The notes under the pieces: generated by a model
What the model was told of the DNA's origin: nothing
What the model saw: the letters and a program-made list of their open reading frames with translations, nothing else
Databases searched by the model: none
Part shown: positions 20,801 to 29,164 of the stretch, one piece after another
Layout: the number at the start of each line of letters is the position of its first letter
Numbering within the stretch: the stretch's first letter is position 1
Assembly (NCBI GenBank): GCA_964643575.1
Contig: CAZXTD010000003.1
Span: 5,156 to 69,155, forward strand
Source: Glaciecola sp964643575
Lineage (GTDB): Bacteria > Pseudomonadota > Gammaproteobacteria > Enterobacterales > Alteromonadaceae
Length of the DNA: 64,000 nt
Reading direction: 5' to 3'
Position numbers and translations under genes: made by a program

Positions 20801-21072
20801 CTTTTGTGGAACGCTTGGGTGAGCACTCAGAAGAAATTGAATCAGGCTGGAAACAACAGCGTGTCGATATTGTTTTGGCCAGCGTACACAAACTACATGG
20901 TGCATGTTGTTATACCGGCGTACCGCGCCTGCAAGAGTATTGCCATGAAGCAGAGACTACATTAAAAACCGATACCCTAGAAAGTAACTCCAAGGCTTTG
21001 TCTACCTTGTTACTTGAAATAGAGCAAGTGGAAGCAAAATGGCCCAAACGCCGAGAAACGCTGGGTATCTGA
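17884..21072 (+). CDS. Hybrid sensor histidine kinase, BarA/7TMR-DISM type
   Basis: A 1062-residue membrane kinase. A signal sequence is followed by a periplasmic 7TMR-DISM extracellular domain (about 60-195) and seven membrane helices (about 200-405). Next come HisKA with His457 in MSHEIRTPLNAIIGF, HATPase with DTGIGI and GTGLGLVI, a receiver-like stretch without a clear phosphorylation site (about 685-800), a true receiver with Asp870 in ILMDIQMPNMDG, and a C-terminal Hpt domain with His1002 in SVHKLHGACCYTG. This HK-REC-Hpt relay order is that of BarA/TorS-type kinases. The signal is unknown and no cognate regulator is adjacent. It is divergent from parC with a 145-base shared promoter region. 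Confidence 0.92.
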   Translation: MVAHFDQKHNRALSKHSLFTCFYFIACCFFIQHSGTAFAANKDAIELTNPQQSQLVSNYFAVYRQESSVLSLTEFLQSKTFIPYRKFEDPNYGFVKDGVWLYSKLVNKTELDDWVLSIRFAQLQEADVYVLQNDQIIYQGSDGILNKQGPFALPSFDIPFPPNQEVDIYIYLRSNSMSLMAPIYIESHASFEKTSMLDFTIWGVLYGALAVLIIYTIVFLSYRPSLISSVFLLHLVTVFAFEILWSGQNAITFVSLSQVYEHLRAESFILLMAISSSIFSLTIVPASLHGKHLSKMMYIVVVISAFFFLLFFTSLLPIEWRLLLTYGLGFANISLNILMSLRAYLSGFFPARPMLVGWALLLIGAFINSAFIFGIVPPYEYLTHLFQLALVAQCLVFLLAIVLKNQYDLQLEVKEAQTDAENNFGLIEEQNVHLDIARKAALKASEVKSQFLANMSHEIRTPLNAIIGFSKELESKQYVVERDEHVRIINSAATDLLTIVNDILDFSKMEAGKLVLNVKPFSPRDILEDVVALMAKSAHLKQLEFVFDVGDLPPSVIGDGFKIKQLLSNLLSNGLKFTNYGYITLSAKVLESGTKHCEIEFQVRDTGIGINSEDVGKLFTAFHQLDDELNRSFQGTGLGLVICQELTRLMKGSIEVDSEPNVGSTFTAVIPFILDREVHSIRKNKPFANHHAILVDEWPLSQKATSQQLAIAGFNVDIVDNISAIKSLNLSNDYVFVSLPFRSNENRNRQLEELANLRPSKLVLLYSGPSPSSASFGGFSNQPYLIRLPLTTQKLRDIETTSNQVFPTEASKKLSKLPPIRMLAVDDIDLNLRLLETWMAPSPVTLDLAYDGKTAIKYCEKQEYDIILMDIQMPNMDGLETTSYIRKTELNIGTPIIAITAHALASEKQHFLDSGMDDFLPKPIQIDSLIAVIKSWCNQVPEQNVAAPESIDWELALERSYGNKDAAISFLDTFVERLGEHSEEIESGWKQQRVDIVLASVHKLHGACCYTGVPRLQEYCHEAETTLKTDTLESNSKALSTLLLEIEQVEAKWPKRRETLGI

Positions 21073-21087
21073 TTATTAAAACAGAGC

Positions 21088-21867
21088 TTAAGATGAAGCG
21101 CGTTTCTTGAGCGCTTCTATTTCTTCTTGTTTAATACTGTCGTGGCATTCGCGTAAAAGAGTGACAAACTCGCTGCCAGAGCGGTCTATATCATTTACTG
21201 ATAAATAGACATCGTAACCTAAACCGGCCTGTAGCTTGCGCATGCGATTAGCAAACATAGCGTTGACGCCGTTAATGAGCGTACCGTCTTTGAGTTTGTA
21301 TTTGGTGTCTTCGATTATATCGTCGCCATAACATTGGCCCGACTCACAGTTACTCATAGCAACATGCGCGGCAAGCGGCCGCTGCTCCATGAGTAGGTGG
21401 GTGACCAAACGCGGCGATATAGCACCTAAAAACGCTTCCGGGTCTTTGAGCCTAAACCCGACCATTTCCAAATCGATATGCTCTAAGCCTTTGTGCACTT
21501 TAGGCACATCCATTCGCTGAATATTTTGCCACGAAATTTCCCACACGCCTTTGCGGTGTTTGTAGTAAATGGCTTCTTTGGTAATGTTAAGACTAAACTT
21601 AGGTTCACGCATTTTGTAATAACCCATTACAAACGCAATTATGCTGCCAGAAATAAACAAGATCCCCACTAAAAAAAACATTTGGGGTAGCAACATGATT
21701 ATAAGTATACCGATAGTTGCCACAACAGCGCCTATCAACATTGTCGTCATGCCGTTAGTTGCAGAGCTGCTGCGAATAAGAATACCATCGGCTTCATCGA
21801 CGCTTTGCGAGTCAGCGTTATACGCATCAACTGCGTCAACTTGTTCTATAGAATTATTGCCAGACAT
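21088..21867 (-). CDS. DUF2982-like membrane protein
   Basis: A 259-residue protein with two adjacent membrane helices at about residues 40-85. A soluble part follows, with FSLNITKEAIYYKHRKGVWEI, SWQNIQRMDVPK, GFRLKDPEAFLGAISPRLV and a charged helical tail. This matches my memory of DUF2982 proteins from Shewanella and Vibrio relatives. Role unknown. Its ATG overlaps the end of the 37-residue peptide gene by 14 bases, and that gene overlaps the RND pump gene, so it is translationally linked to the efflux operon. Confidence 0.65.
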   Translation of the reverse strand: MSGNNSIEQVDAVDAYNADSQSVDEADGILIRSSSATNGMTTMLIGAVVATIGILIIMLLPQMFFLVGILFISGSIIAFVMGYYKMREPKFSLNITKEAIYYKHRKGVWEISWQNIQRMDVPKVHKGLEHIDLEMVGFRLKDPEAFLGAISPRLVTHLLMEQRPLAAHVAMSNCESGQCYGDDIIEDTKYKLKDGTLINGVNAMFANRMRKLQAGLGYDVYLSVNDIDRSGSEFVTLLRECHDSIKQEEIEALKKRASS

Positions 21868-21967
21868 AAAAATAAAATACGATCATAATAATTGCCCATA
21901 TTATGATATACCGTGTTCGCTTACAAAAAGCACAATCTGTGTGCCACCAATCACTTAATTTCTTCAT
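21854..21967 (-). CDS. Small 37-residue membrane peptide with a CxxC motif, coupled to the RND pump gene
   Basis: The ATG at 21967 overlaps the RND gene stop in a classic ATGA arrangement. The reading frame encodes MKKLSDWWHTDCAFCKRTR followed by one hydrophobic helix (about residues 20-36) and ends in WQ. The stop lies 14 bases inside the DUF2982 gene. Cys12 and Cys15 form a CxxC pair just before the helix, with a Lys/Arg cluster that would keep that end in the cytosol. It could be an accessory small subunit of the pump, as AcrZ is for AcrB, although it is not recognisably AcrZ. It falls below usual gene-caller size limits. Confidence 0.6.
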   Translation of the reverse strand: MKKLSDWWHTDCAFCKRTRYIIIWAIIMIVFYFYVWQ

Positions 21968-24900
21968 GCCACCTGCAAGTTTTGTTGACGCTTTTGGGCT
22001 ATTTTTTGTTGCCTGCGGGTACGCAAACGACATAAGAGCGCGACTAATACTGGGGTAAATACTAGCGACAATATAACAGAAAAGCCAACCCCGCCGGCAA
22101 GGACAACAGCCAATGGAGGCCAAAATGAACCCTCACTAAATAACAATAATGGAATCAAACCACCGACGGTGGTAAAAGTGGTCGATAAAATATGCCTAGA
22201 ACAACTCATGGTTTCTTCAACAATCGATTGTGTGTCGCCTTGCATCGCTTTAGGGTTAGCCGCAATGGCTGCAATCACAACAATAGAACCGTTAATGGCG
22301 ACCCCAATTAGGCCAGCGCTGCCAAGCAAAGGGTTAAAGCCAATAGGCAAACCCGACAGCCATAAACTTAAAAAGCCTAAGCCAACCGACAGCATTGCGA
22401 CCAAACCAATTACCGCAGCAAAGCGTACGCTTGCAAAGCTCAAAATCAAAGCGGTTACCATCAATACCAATAACACCGGCAAATAGGTAGCAAGCTGTCC
22501 TAGCGCTTGTGCTTGCTCGTCTGCATCACCCGCCATCTTAATGCGATAGCCCGGTGGCAGAGTAATGTTTTGTTCAACTAATTCACGCAATTGCTCACTG
22601 GCCGTTACCGCAGCTACGCTGGGCAATAAATAAGCTTTTATTTTGTTTACGCGCTCACCGTCTACTCTCGTGATACCGCTAATACTGGGCAGCACTTCAA
22701 TTTGTCCGATAGCGCCCACGCCAATTAGCGCTCGGGTGTTGCCGGTTTGTGCAATTAAAGGCAACGCATCCAACTGTTGAATTGTGCTGCGTTGTTTATC
22801 GCCCACTCTTACTCGAATATCGAGCTCTTCAGTGCCTTCTAAAATCGAACCGCCTGTACTGCCCGACAAAGCAACTTGCAACTGCTGCGCGATGTTGCTT
22901 AAAGACAGCTGAGACAGGTAAGACTGATTTTCACTTACATTCACAACCACTTCAGCCTCGCCAGAGCTTATAGATATTAACGACTGAGTGAGCCCCGGAA
23001 TTTGCGTCATTGCCAAGCGCACTTGTTTACCTAATTCGTCTAGTACCAGTAGGTCATTACCAAAAATGTCCACTTCAAGGGGGGCATCAATTGGCGGGCC
23101 TTGCCCAAATTTACGCACAATTATTTTTGCTTCCGGAATGCTATCTTGTAGATCGTATTGCAAGTCGACAATAAGTTGGTCGGCCTGGGCAACGCTTTGG
23201 GCTGTAATAACCGCATTGGCAAAGTTGGGGGAATTATCTCGATTCATGACTTGATTGTAATACACCGATGGCGCAGAGCCGCCAATCATCCAAGTCACTT
23301 GTGCAATGCCTTCTTTTTGGGCGATGTAAGCGTCGGCCTCTCTCGCAAGTGAATAGGTATGGTCGATGCCAGTGCCCTCAGGCATAATTAGGTAGACTTC
23401 AAACTGGTCGCGGTCGGCACTTGGGAAAAACACATTAGCGAGCTGCTGGGATAATACGAAACCTGAAAGGCAAAAAACAGTAATGATTGGCAGCACTAAT
23501 AGGGGCCGCCTTATTGCTTTGCCAATGAGCTGTTTAAAGGCCAAAGAAACCGAAGGTAACTGATAACCTCGAGTAAACCAATGGGCTTGTGCATCTGCTT
23601 CGCGCGGCAAATATCGGGCAGCCAGCGCCGCAATAAGCGTTAAGGAAATAGCCAGCGAACCAATTAATGCCATCACCACGCTAATGGCAATAGGGCTTAT
23701 AAAGTCACCTATGTTGCCGTTGAGTAAAAATATCGGCATAAAACCCAATATAGTTGTGATTGTTGAAGCCAGTAAAGGCGAAAACAAATGGCTCACACTC
23801 TTTTGCATCACTTCTAGGCGGCTAAACGATTTATCGAGTAAGTTCAGCCGAATTTCGTCCGTTATCACAATTGCGTTGTCGATGAGCAAACCAATAGCAA
23901 TAATGATCCCAAATATCGACATTTGATGAATCTGCTGGTTAAAAAAGCTAAGACTAAAAATCGCGAAAGACGCGCACAATGGCAAGGCTAAACCCACTAT
24001 TAGTGAAGCTTTTATGCCCATAAAAAATAACACCACAAGCATTACTACTGCTGAGCCCATCAGTAAGTTAGTACTTAGTTCAGATAACCGTGCGTCGGTA
24101 TAAATGTTTTGCTCAAAGGTGATGTCTGCGGTAAACGAATTGCCAAACTCTTCGTTAAATCGTTCCATTTGCGCGCGCACGCCGGCCGTCCATTTGTCAA
24201 CGCGCAGGGTTGTTTGCATACGCGCTGCAATAAAGATTCGGCGCTCTCCATCAACCAAAGCTATTTCATTAAGCGGCGTTCGTTGGCTTTTTTCAATGTC
24301 GGCGATATCTTGAAGGCGCAAGTATCTGCCATTGGCAGCCTGAATAGGCACTTGCGCTAACATTGCCGTGCTATCTAAAGGTTCAGACACTTGCACTCGC
24401 ATATCTTTTTGCGCATTTTGTAACACACCTGCAGGCAATTTAGGGTCGGCGCTTTGTATACGCTGACTCACTTCTGACAAGGTCAAACCCGTCATAGCCA
24501 ATTGTTGCGGGTTAATGGTAACAGTGATTTCTTCTTCAGGCTCACCATACACGCGCACAATTTCGGTGCCTGGCACATTGCGGATACGATCTGATAGCTC
24601 GGTTGCCATACGGCCCACTTGAGTCAAATTAGTCGTGTCTGGATAGTTAGCCTTAATCGACAATATGACAGTAAATGCTGTTGCGCCGCGTTTATCTTCT
24701 AATAAAGGTTTGCCCGCACCATCAGGGAATCGCTGAGAAGCATCATCTATTGCATCGCGTATTTTTGAAAATACTTGTTGGTTGTTTTCGTTGCTAGTGG
24801 TGTCTTGCAGTTCTACAAATAAAGAAGAAAAGCCTGCTTTTGAAGTGGATTTTATTTCTTTGATTTCGTACAACTGGCGCAGTTCATCTTCTAGTACATC

Positions 24901-25131
24901 AGACACCAAGGCTTCGACTCGCTCAGCAGATGCGCCTGGGTAACTGGTTAAAATAATCACATTGCGCAAGTCTATGCGCGGATCTTCGAGGCGGGGCAAG
25001 GTATTAACCGCCGATAGGCCTGCTACTAAAATAATAATAATACTGAGAACAAGTAGATGCCCTTTACGGAAAAACGCCGTATACCAGGATGGGTTTACTG
25101 GCTGGGGAGCTTGATTTGATGTGTTTTGCAT
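21964..25131 (-). CDS. RND family efflux transporter permease
   Basis: A 1055-residue inner-membrane proton-driven efflux pump subunit, of AcrB-family length. TM1 is near residues 28-47. The porter opening NTLPRLEDPRIDLRNVIILTSYPGASAERVE is followed by the TM4 motif GLLIDNAIVITDE, where the first acidic residue is kept and the second is Asn, as in many RND subfamilies outside AcrB proper. SVALGF-like repeats appear in the second half. It lies 18 bases after the adaptor gene. An outer-membrane partner is not encoded nearby. The substrate is unknown, with drugs or lipids possible. Confidence 0.93.
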   Translation of the reverse strand: MQNTSNQAPQPVNPSWYTAFFRKGHLLVLSIIIILVAGLSAVNTLPRLEDPRIDLRNVIILTSYPGASAERVEALVSDVLEDELRQLYEIKEIKSTSKAGFSSLFVELQDTTSNENNQQVFSKIRDAIDDASQRFPDGAGKPLLEDKRGATAFTVILSIKANYPDTTNLTQVGRMATELSDRIRNVPGTEIVRVYGEPEEEITVTINPQQLAMTGLTLSEVSQRIQSADPKLPAGVLQNAQKDMRVQVSEPLDSTAMLAQVPIQAANGRYLRLQDIADIEKSQRTPLNEIALVDGERRIFIAARMQTTLRVDKWTAGVRAQMERFNEEFGNSFTADITFEQNIYTDARLSELSTNLLMGSAVVMLVVLFFMGIKASLIVGLALPLCASFAIFSLSFFNQQIHQMSIFGIIIAIGLLIDNAIVITDEIRLNLLDKSFSRLEVMQKSVSHLFSPLLASTITTILGFMPIFLLNGNIGDFISPIAISVVMALIGSLAISLTLIAALAARYLPREADAQAHWFTRGYQLPSVSLAFKQLIGKAIRRPLLVLPIITVFCLSGFVLSQQLANVFFPSADRDQFEVYLIMPEGTGIDHTYSLAREADAYIAQKEGIAQVTWMIGGSAPSVYYNQVMNRDNSPNFANAVITAQSVAQADQLIVDLQYDLQDSIPEAKIIVRKFGQGPPIDAPLEVDIFGNDLLVLDELGKQVRLAMTQIPGLTQSLISISSGEAEVVVNVSENQSYLSQLSLSNIAQQLQVALSGSTGGSILEGTEELDIRVRVGDKQRSTIQQLDALPLIAQTGNTRALIGVGAIGQIEVLPSISGITRVDGERVNKIKAYLLPSVAAVTASEQLRELVEQNITLPPGYRIKMAGDADEQAQALGQLATYLPVLLVLMVTALILSFASVRFAAVIGLVAMLSVGLGFLSLWLSGLPIGFNPLLGSAGLIGVAINGSIVVIAAIAANPKAMQGDTQSIVEETMSCSRHILSTTFTTVGGLIPLLLFSEGSFWPPLAVVLAGGVGFSVILSLVFTPVLVALLCRLRTRRQQKIAQKRQQNLQVA

Positions 25132-25149
25132 AGCGGTTTTCCGTATACC

Positions 25150-26448
25150 TTATCGAGTAGAAGAAAGCTGTTGAGCTAATGCATTTTGTTCAGCGCTTTG
25201 TGGTGTGATAGATGACATCAAAGCTCCTGAATCCTCTAACTTAACCAAATCAACATCGTTTACCTTTTGCTGGGGCGTTAGCCGGTGTATCCCGTTAACC
25301 ACAACTTTGTCGCCATTGCTAATTGCCCCACTCACGTATGCTCGCACGTCATCTGCATACTCAATTGAGACCACACGCGTTTCGATACTTTGATTATCTG
25401 ATACCACATACAAGGTCCACATACCTCTAATGCCTGTCGCTAGCGCGCTCAAAGGCACCCACGCGCCCTTTTTCTGTTGCACAATATCAACGGTTAGCGA
25501 TACTAGGTCGCCAGCAACCATGAGTTGTTGCTGCATTGGCGATAGGTCTGCCATGTTAATGGTCATGACCGCGTCAATAGTGCGCGTGCTCATGCTGCGC
25601 TGTTTAGAAACCGACTTAACCTGAGCAGGAAATAATGAACCTCCAATATTAAGCATGTAAGTGGCGTTTTCTCGAATGCCGAAAGCCGTTTGCTCAGGCA
25701 AGCCAAAACGTGCTTCTAAATTGGTTTTAGCCAAAATAGAGAAAATAGCTTGGCCCGCATTTACCACCGTGCCATTGTCTACATATTGACGCACAACCTG
25801 ACCATCAAATGGCGCAATAAGCGCTGACTTTGCGAGTTCGACTTGCAAGCTGCTCAAACGGGCTTTTGCTTCTTGCGTAAGCGCATTGGCGGCATCTAGT
25901 TCAGCTTGAGCTTCGTCTAGGCGCTGCTGTGGTTCAAGCCTGTTTTCTACAAGTTGTTTGATGCGCCGCTGCGAGAGCTGTGCAAGCTTTGCGTTTGCTT
26001 GAGCACTTGCTAGTGCGCTTTCTAATTCGTTTTTACGTGCTTGGAGTCGAGCTATGTCAAGCTGAGCCAGTAAATCCCCTTGTTTAACGCTGGCGCCTTC
26101 AAGCACAACTAAGTTTTTAAGGGTACCTGCTAATTCAAAACCAATATCAGATTGTTGCACCGACTCAACTTGCCCGTATACGCTACGTGGTTTTTGATAC
26201 TCAGTTTGAATGCTTATTTCGGCAGCTTGCACGCGCGTGTTTTGTGTCACCAACATTCTATCGTTGTCAAGGGCTAGCGCACTTTGGTTTCCCGAAAACA
26301 TCATCAACACAATAAGGGCAATAAAACACACCGTAGCAATAATCAGTAATAGACTCCTATTAGGTGAAATTTCGGGCCCGTTGTTATTTGATTGTGTCAT
26401 TTGTGCAGTATCCTGCTCGTCGTGTTGTAAGTCGTCTTTGGTCGACAT
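25150..26448 (-). CDS. RND efflux periplasmic adaptor (membrane fusion protein)
   Basis: About 432 residues. A cytosolic, Gln- and Asp-rich N-terminus is followed by one membrane anchor (SLLLIIATVCFIALIVLMMF) and the adaptor fold: lipoyl halves (GASVKQGDLLAQLD and later FDGQVVRQYVDNGTVV), a long alpha-hairpin between them, and a beta-barrel. I start it at ATG 26448, with GGAAA about 6 bases upstream. The frame can be extended through the N gap into a repetitive PNWNPNW stretch, but that is tandem-repeat DNA and probably untranslated. It is the first gene of the efflux operon, divergent from a TetR gene. Confidence 0.9.
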   Translation of the reverse strand: MSTKDDLQHDEQDTAQMTQSNNNGPEISPNRSLLLIIATVCFIALIVLMMFSGNQSALALDNDRMLVTQNTRVQAAEISIQTEYQKPRSVYGQVESVQQSDIGFELAGTLKNLVVLEGASVKQGDLLAQLDIARLQARKNELESALASAQANAKLAQLSQRRIKQLVENRLEPQQRLDEAQAELDAANALTQEAKARLSSLQVELAKSALIAPFDGQVVRQYVDNGTVVNAGQAIFSILAKTNLEARFGLPEQTAFGIRENATYMLNIGGSLFPAQVKSVSKQRSMSTRTIDAVMTINMADLSPMQQQLMVAGDLVSLTVDIVQQKKGAWVPLSALATGIRGMWTLYVVSDNQSIETRVVSIEYADDVRAYVSGAISNGDKVVVNGIHRLTPQQKVNDVDLVKLEDSGALMSSITPQSAEQNALAQQLSSTR

Positions 26449-26463
26449 AGGGTTTCCGTTTAA

Positions 26464-26540
26464 GCAATTGGCATTGCCTTTNNNNNNNNNNTTCCAGTTT
26501 GGGTTCCAGTTTGGGTTCCAGTTTGGCAATTAGCATTGCC
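26464..26540. repeat. Tandem 12-bp repeats flanked by two near-identical palindromes, with an assembly gap
   Basis: Three copies of TTCCAGTTTGGG (last base C in copy 3) run from 26492 to 26527. They directly abut the 10-N gap, so the real copy number is unknown. Palindromes GCAATTGGCATTGC (26464-26477) and GGCAATTAGCATTGCC (26525-26540) flank the array and are copies of each other. The block lies in the leader of the efflux operon. Confidence 0.75.
26482..26491. other. Assembly gap (10 N) in the efflux operon leader
   Basis: Ten N directly next to a tandem-repeat array, the likely reason the assembly broke here. The true length is unknown. Confidence 0.95.
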
Positions 26541-26580
26541 ATAAGTACGATAATGAGCCATAATCCTAGAATATAAATAC

Positions 26581-26596
26581 TAGACTGTCTAGTCTA
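26581..26596. promoter_or_regulatory. Candidate TetR operator
   Basis: TAGACT-GTCT-AGTCTA is an inverted repeat between the divergent efflux operon and the TetR gene. The TAGAC...GTCTA form resembles known TetR-family operators such as the NemR box. It overlaps an AT-rich promoter-like stretch. Assignment to the adjacent TetR protein is inference. Confidence 0.5.
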
Positions 26597-26719
26597 TTAA
26601 TGTGAAATTTTATTTAAGCTTGTTTTATACGTCATTTTTAGGCTTTCAAATATGCACTAAAAACTAAATAATGCAGGTAAACCGTAAGTGCAATTAGTAC
26701 AAAGGCAACAAAGTTAGGA

Positions 26720-27361
26720 ATGAGTAAAGCAGAAATTACACGCACCGCAGGCAGGCCAAAGAGCCAGAAAAAGCGCGGGCAAATTTTACACAGCGCGGCT
26801 GAGTTGTTTTTGCAACAAGGCTTTGCAAAGGCATCAATGGACGCGGTGGCAAAAGAAAGCGGCGTTTCCAAACAAACGGTGTATTCTCATTTTGCAAACA
26901 AAGACGCTTTGTTTAATGCAGTAATCGAAACAAAATGCGAAGAATATCGCATTGAAGACGCCGCAATTTGTATTGAGACTCAAGCCTTAACTGAAATATT
27001 AGAATTAATTGGGCTTCGCTTTACCCTATTGTTAAATGATGAAAACGTGGTGGCAATGTATAAAGTGGTTATCGCCGAATCAAAACCAGACTCACCAGAA
27101 GCACGCTTATTTTATGAGGCGGGCCCTGTGTATTCTTGTGAAATGGTTGAAAATCTGCTTATGGCTCACCCACAAAGCAAGCTTAACGCTGCCCAAGCAA
27201 AAGAAGTCGCGCTCGATTTTTTCAATTTAATGAAAGGCGACTTCCATATGTTGAGCCTTTTACACTTACCTTATGAAATGACAGAGCTAGACCAGATGCA
27301 ACATGCCAAACGTGTTGCAGAAAAAACAATCGCGATAATAGAATTAATTAAAGCGCGCTAA
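26720..27361 (+). CDS. TetR/AcrR family transcriptional repressor
   Basis: A 213-residue protein. The N-terminal TetR helix-turn-helix is clear: RGQILHSAAELFLQQGFAKASMDAVAKESGVSKQTVYSHFANKDALFNAVI in family order (residues about 18-70), with the hallmark TVYSHF. The C-terminal half is a helical ligand-binding domain of the AcrR_C type. It is divergent from the RND efflux operon, and an inverted repeat lies between them, so it most likely represses that operon and itself until a ligand binds. It converges with the EamA gene. Confidence 0.92.
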   Translation: MSKAEITRTAGRPKSQKKRGQILHSAAELFLQQGFAKASMDAVAKESGVSKQTVYSHFANKDALFNAVIETKCEEYRIEDAAICIETQALTEILELIGLRFTLLLNDENVVAMYKVVIAESKPDSPEARLFYEAGPVYSCEMVENLLMAHPQSKLNAAQAKEVALDFFNLMKGDFHMLSLLHLPYEMTELDQMQHAKRVAEKTIAIIELIKAR

Positions 27362-27371
27362 TCATCGAAGT

Positions 27372-28289
27372 TTACGTACGTTCGGCTTTGGGTGTAAACA
27401 TCACCAAAGCGATACCGCCTAATATGACTAACTGCGAGATAACTAGCGCCATGGTAATCGCCTCCCCTATCCATATTAATCCGCCTAGCGCTGCAATAAC
27501 TGGTACCATTAGTTGCACAACACCTGCTTGCACAGGCGTTAAACCATTTAATGCATAATACCAAATGGCGTAGCCGATACCTGAGGTAATTGCACCAGAC
27601 GCTATTGCTAGCACGAACCCTGAAACCGACCAACTAGACTCAACAAATAGGTACATGAGACCTAACGGGATGGCGAAAACAAGACTTTTGCTAAAATTGA
27701 CACACGTGTCTAGCAATGGCGTTTGTGAGCCTTTACCCAATATTGTATACACAGCCCAGGCTATGCCCGATATCATCATTAATACAAAACCTGTTAATGA
27801 AAAGTCGACTTCATCGAGCCCACTTTGCGCATTAACCAAATAAACTAACCCCGAAAATGCCATTACTAAACCGAGCCATTTGAGTAAACCCAATCGCTGT
27901 CCTTGCAAAATACTGACTGTGATCATGGTTAATTGGACGCAGCCGAATAAAATAAGCGCGCCTAAGCCAGCGTCGAGCAATATGTATGCGTAAGAAAAAG
28001 TAGCAGCATATAAAAACAACATTAAAGGTGCTAACCACAATTGTAAGGTGCTTTTATTGACGATGGTGTTTGCCTGAGTATTGCTTGAAGCTTGGCGGGT
28101 AAGCCATACAATCATGATTAAAGTAATAGCGCCACTGAGCAAGCGCAAAATAGTAAAAGTGGTCGCGTCGATACTCTGGTCTTGCAATGCTAAACGGCAT
28201 AACACTGAGTTGCCTGCAAATGCCATAAGAGCGATTAAGGTTGAAAAAAAATACTTCACCTGTGTTTTACGAACAACACTGGCAAACAA
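27372..28289 (-). CDS. EamA/DMT family transporter
   Basis: A polytopic inner-membrane protein of about 305 residues with ten predicted helices in two EamA repeats: LIALMAFAGNSVLCRLAL opens the first and GFVLMMISGIAWAVYTILGKG opens the second. DMT proteins export metabolites or amino acids, and no substrate can be assigned. The longest frame starts at TTG 28289, but GTG 28259, just before the first helix, is an equally good start. The gene lies 11 bases after the LytTR regulator gene in the same direction, so it is probably the last gene of that operon and may be its target. Confidence 0.88.
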   Translation of the reverse strand: MFASVVRKTQVKYFFSTLIALMAFAGNSVLCRLALQDQSIDATTFTILRLLSGAITLIMIVWLTRQASSNTQANTIVNKSTLQLWLAPLMLFLYAATFSYAYILLDAGLGALILFGCVQLTMITVSILQGQRLGLLKWLGLVMAFSGLVYLVNAQSGLDEVDFSLTGFVLMMISGIAWAVYTILGKGSQTPLLDTCVNFSKSLVFAIPLGLMYLFVESSWSVSGFVLAIASGAITSGIGYAIWYYALNGLTPVQAGVVQLMVPVIAALGGLIWIGEAITMALVISQLVILGGIALVMFTPKAERT

Positions 28290-28300
28290 ACACCCAATGC

Positions 28301-29164
28301 TTATCCATTGGCGCCTAACTCTTTAAGCTGTAGCTTATATTTTCGACTCACTTTCACGCTGTCTCCTGAACTTAATAAAGCCAAGTATTCACCATTGGAG
28401 TTAGGCGTTAGGCTGGTTAACTTTGTGAGGTTGATAATAGCAGAACGACTCGCCCTCATAAATTGCTTAACACACAGTTCTTTCTCAAACTCTTTAAGTG
28501 GCTTACGAATGATGTGGTTTCCGCCTTCTGTGTGCACACACATATAATCACCCGCAGCTTCAATCCATAAAATACTTTCTAGCTTTATACGAAGCCATTG
28601 TGTACCACTTTTTAAAGATATAGTGTCGTGAGATGCGTTAAGGTTACCGGGTTGTGCTTGCGCGAGTTTATGCATAAAAATATCGACTGAGCTGCCTGTT
28701 TTACGCAAAATCAAATCGTTGAGTGCTTCATGTTGTTGAGATTTTTCACGCAAGTCAAAAGCACTTCTTATTTTTTGTAAGCACGCTTCAAAACGGTCTC
28801 CCGCAAACGGCTTTAATAAGTAATCAAGCGCTTTAAAATCAAAGGCCTCCACCGCAAATTCTTTAAAGGCAGTTACAAAAACAATCGCACAGTCTTTGTA
28901 TGAACTTTGCATCAGCCATTGCGCAAATTCGGTTCCAGACATACCTGGCATTTCAATATCTAAAAAAATAACATCTGGTCGGCAACTATCCATTTGACCA
29001 ATAGCGTCTATGGCAGACGCGCATTCACCCACTATATCGATATACTCAATATCTTTAAGGTGTATTTTAAGGCCCTCTCTAGCCAATGACTCATCATCGA
29101 CAAGCATCACTCGAATTGCCCTGCCCTGCTCTAATGAGATCTTATGTACGTTGGGTTCAAGCAT
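28301..29164 (-). CDS. LytTR-type response regulator
   Basis: A 287-residue regulator. The receiver domain opens with IRVMLVDDESLAREGLKIHL and has the phospho-acceptor Asp in VIFLDIEMPGMSG and the late Lys in DYLLKPF. The C-terminal LytTR DNA-binding domain has SILWIEAAGDYMCVHTEG and FMRASRSAIINLTKL. Between them is a Gln-rich linker. Its ATG overlaps the kinase stop by one base (TAATG), so kinase and regulator are coupled. The downstream EamA gene is in the same run. Confidence 0.93.
   Translation of the reverse strand: MLEPNVHKISLEQGRAIRVMLVDDESLAREGLKIHLKDIEYIDIVGECASAIDAIGQMDSCRPDVIFLDIEMPGMSGTEFAQWLMQSSYKDCAIVFVTAFKEFAVEAFDFKALDYLLKPFAGDRFEACLQKIRSAFDLREKSQQHEALNDLILRKTGSSVDIFMHKLAQAQPGNLNASHDTISLKSGTQWLRIKLESILWIEAAGDYMCVHTEGGNHIIRKPLKEFEKELCVKQFMRASRSAIINLTKLTSLTPNSNGEYLALLSSGDSVKVSRKYKLQLKELGANG

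Noticed and set aside
26449..26529. N-terminal extension of the adaptor protein through the gap (PNWNPNW repeats)
   Set aside because: The repeats are a tandem DNA array in the leader. A well-placed start exists at 26448.
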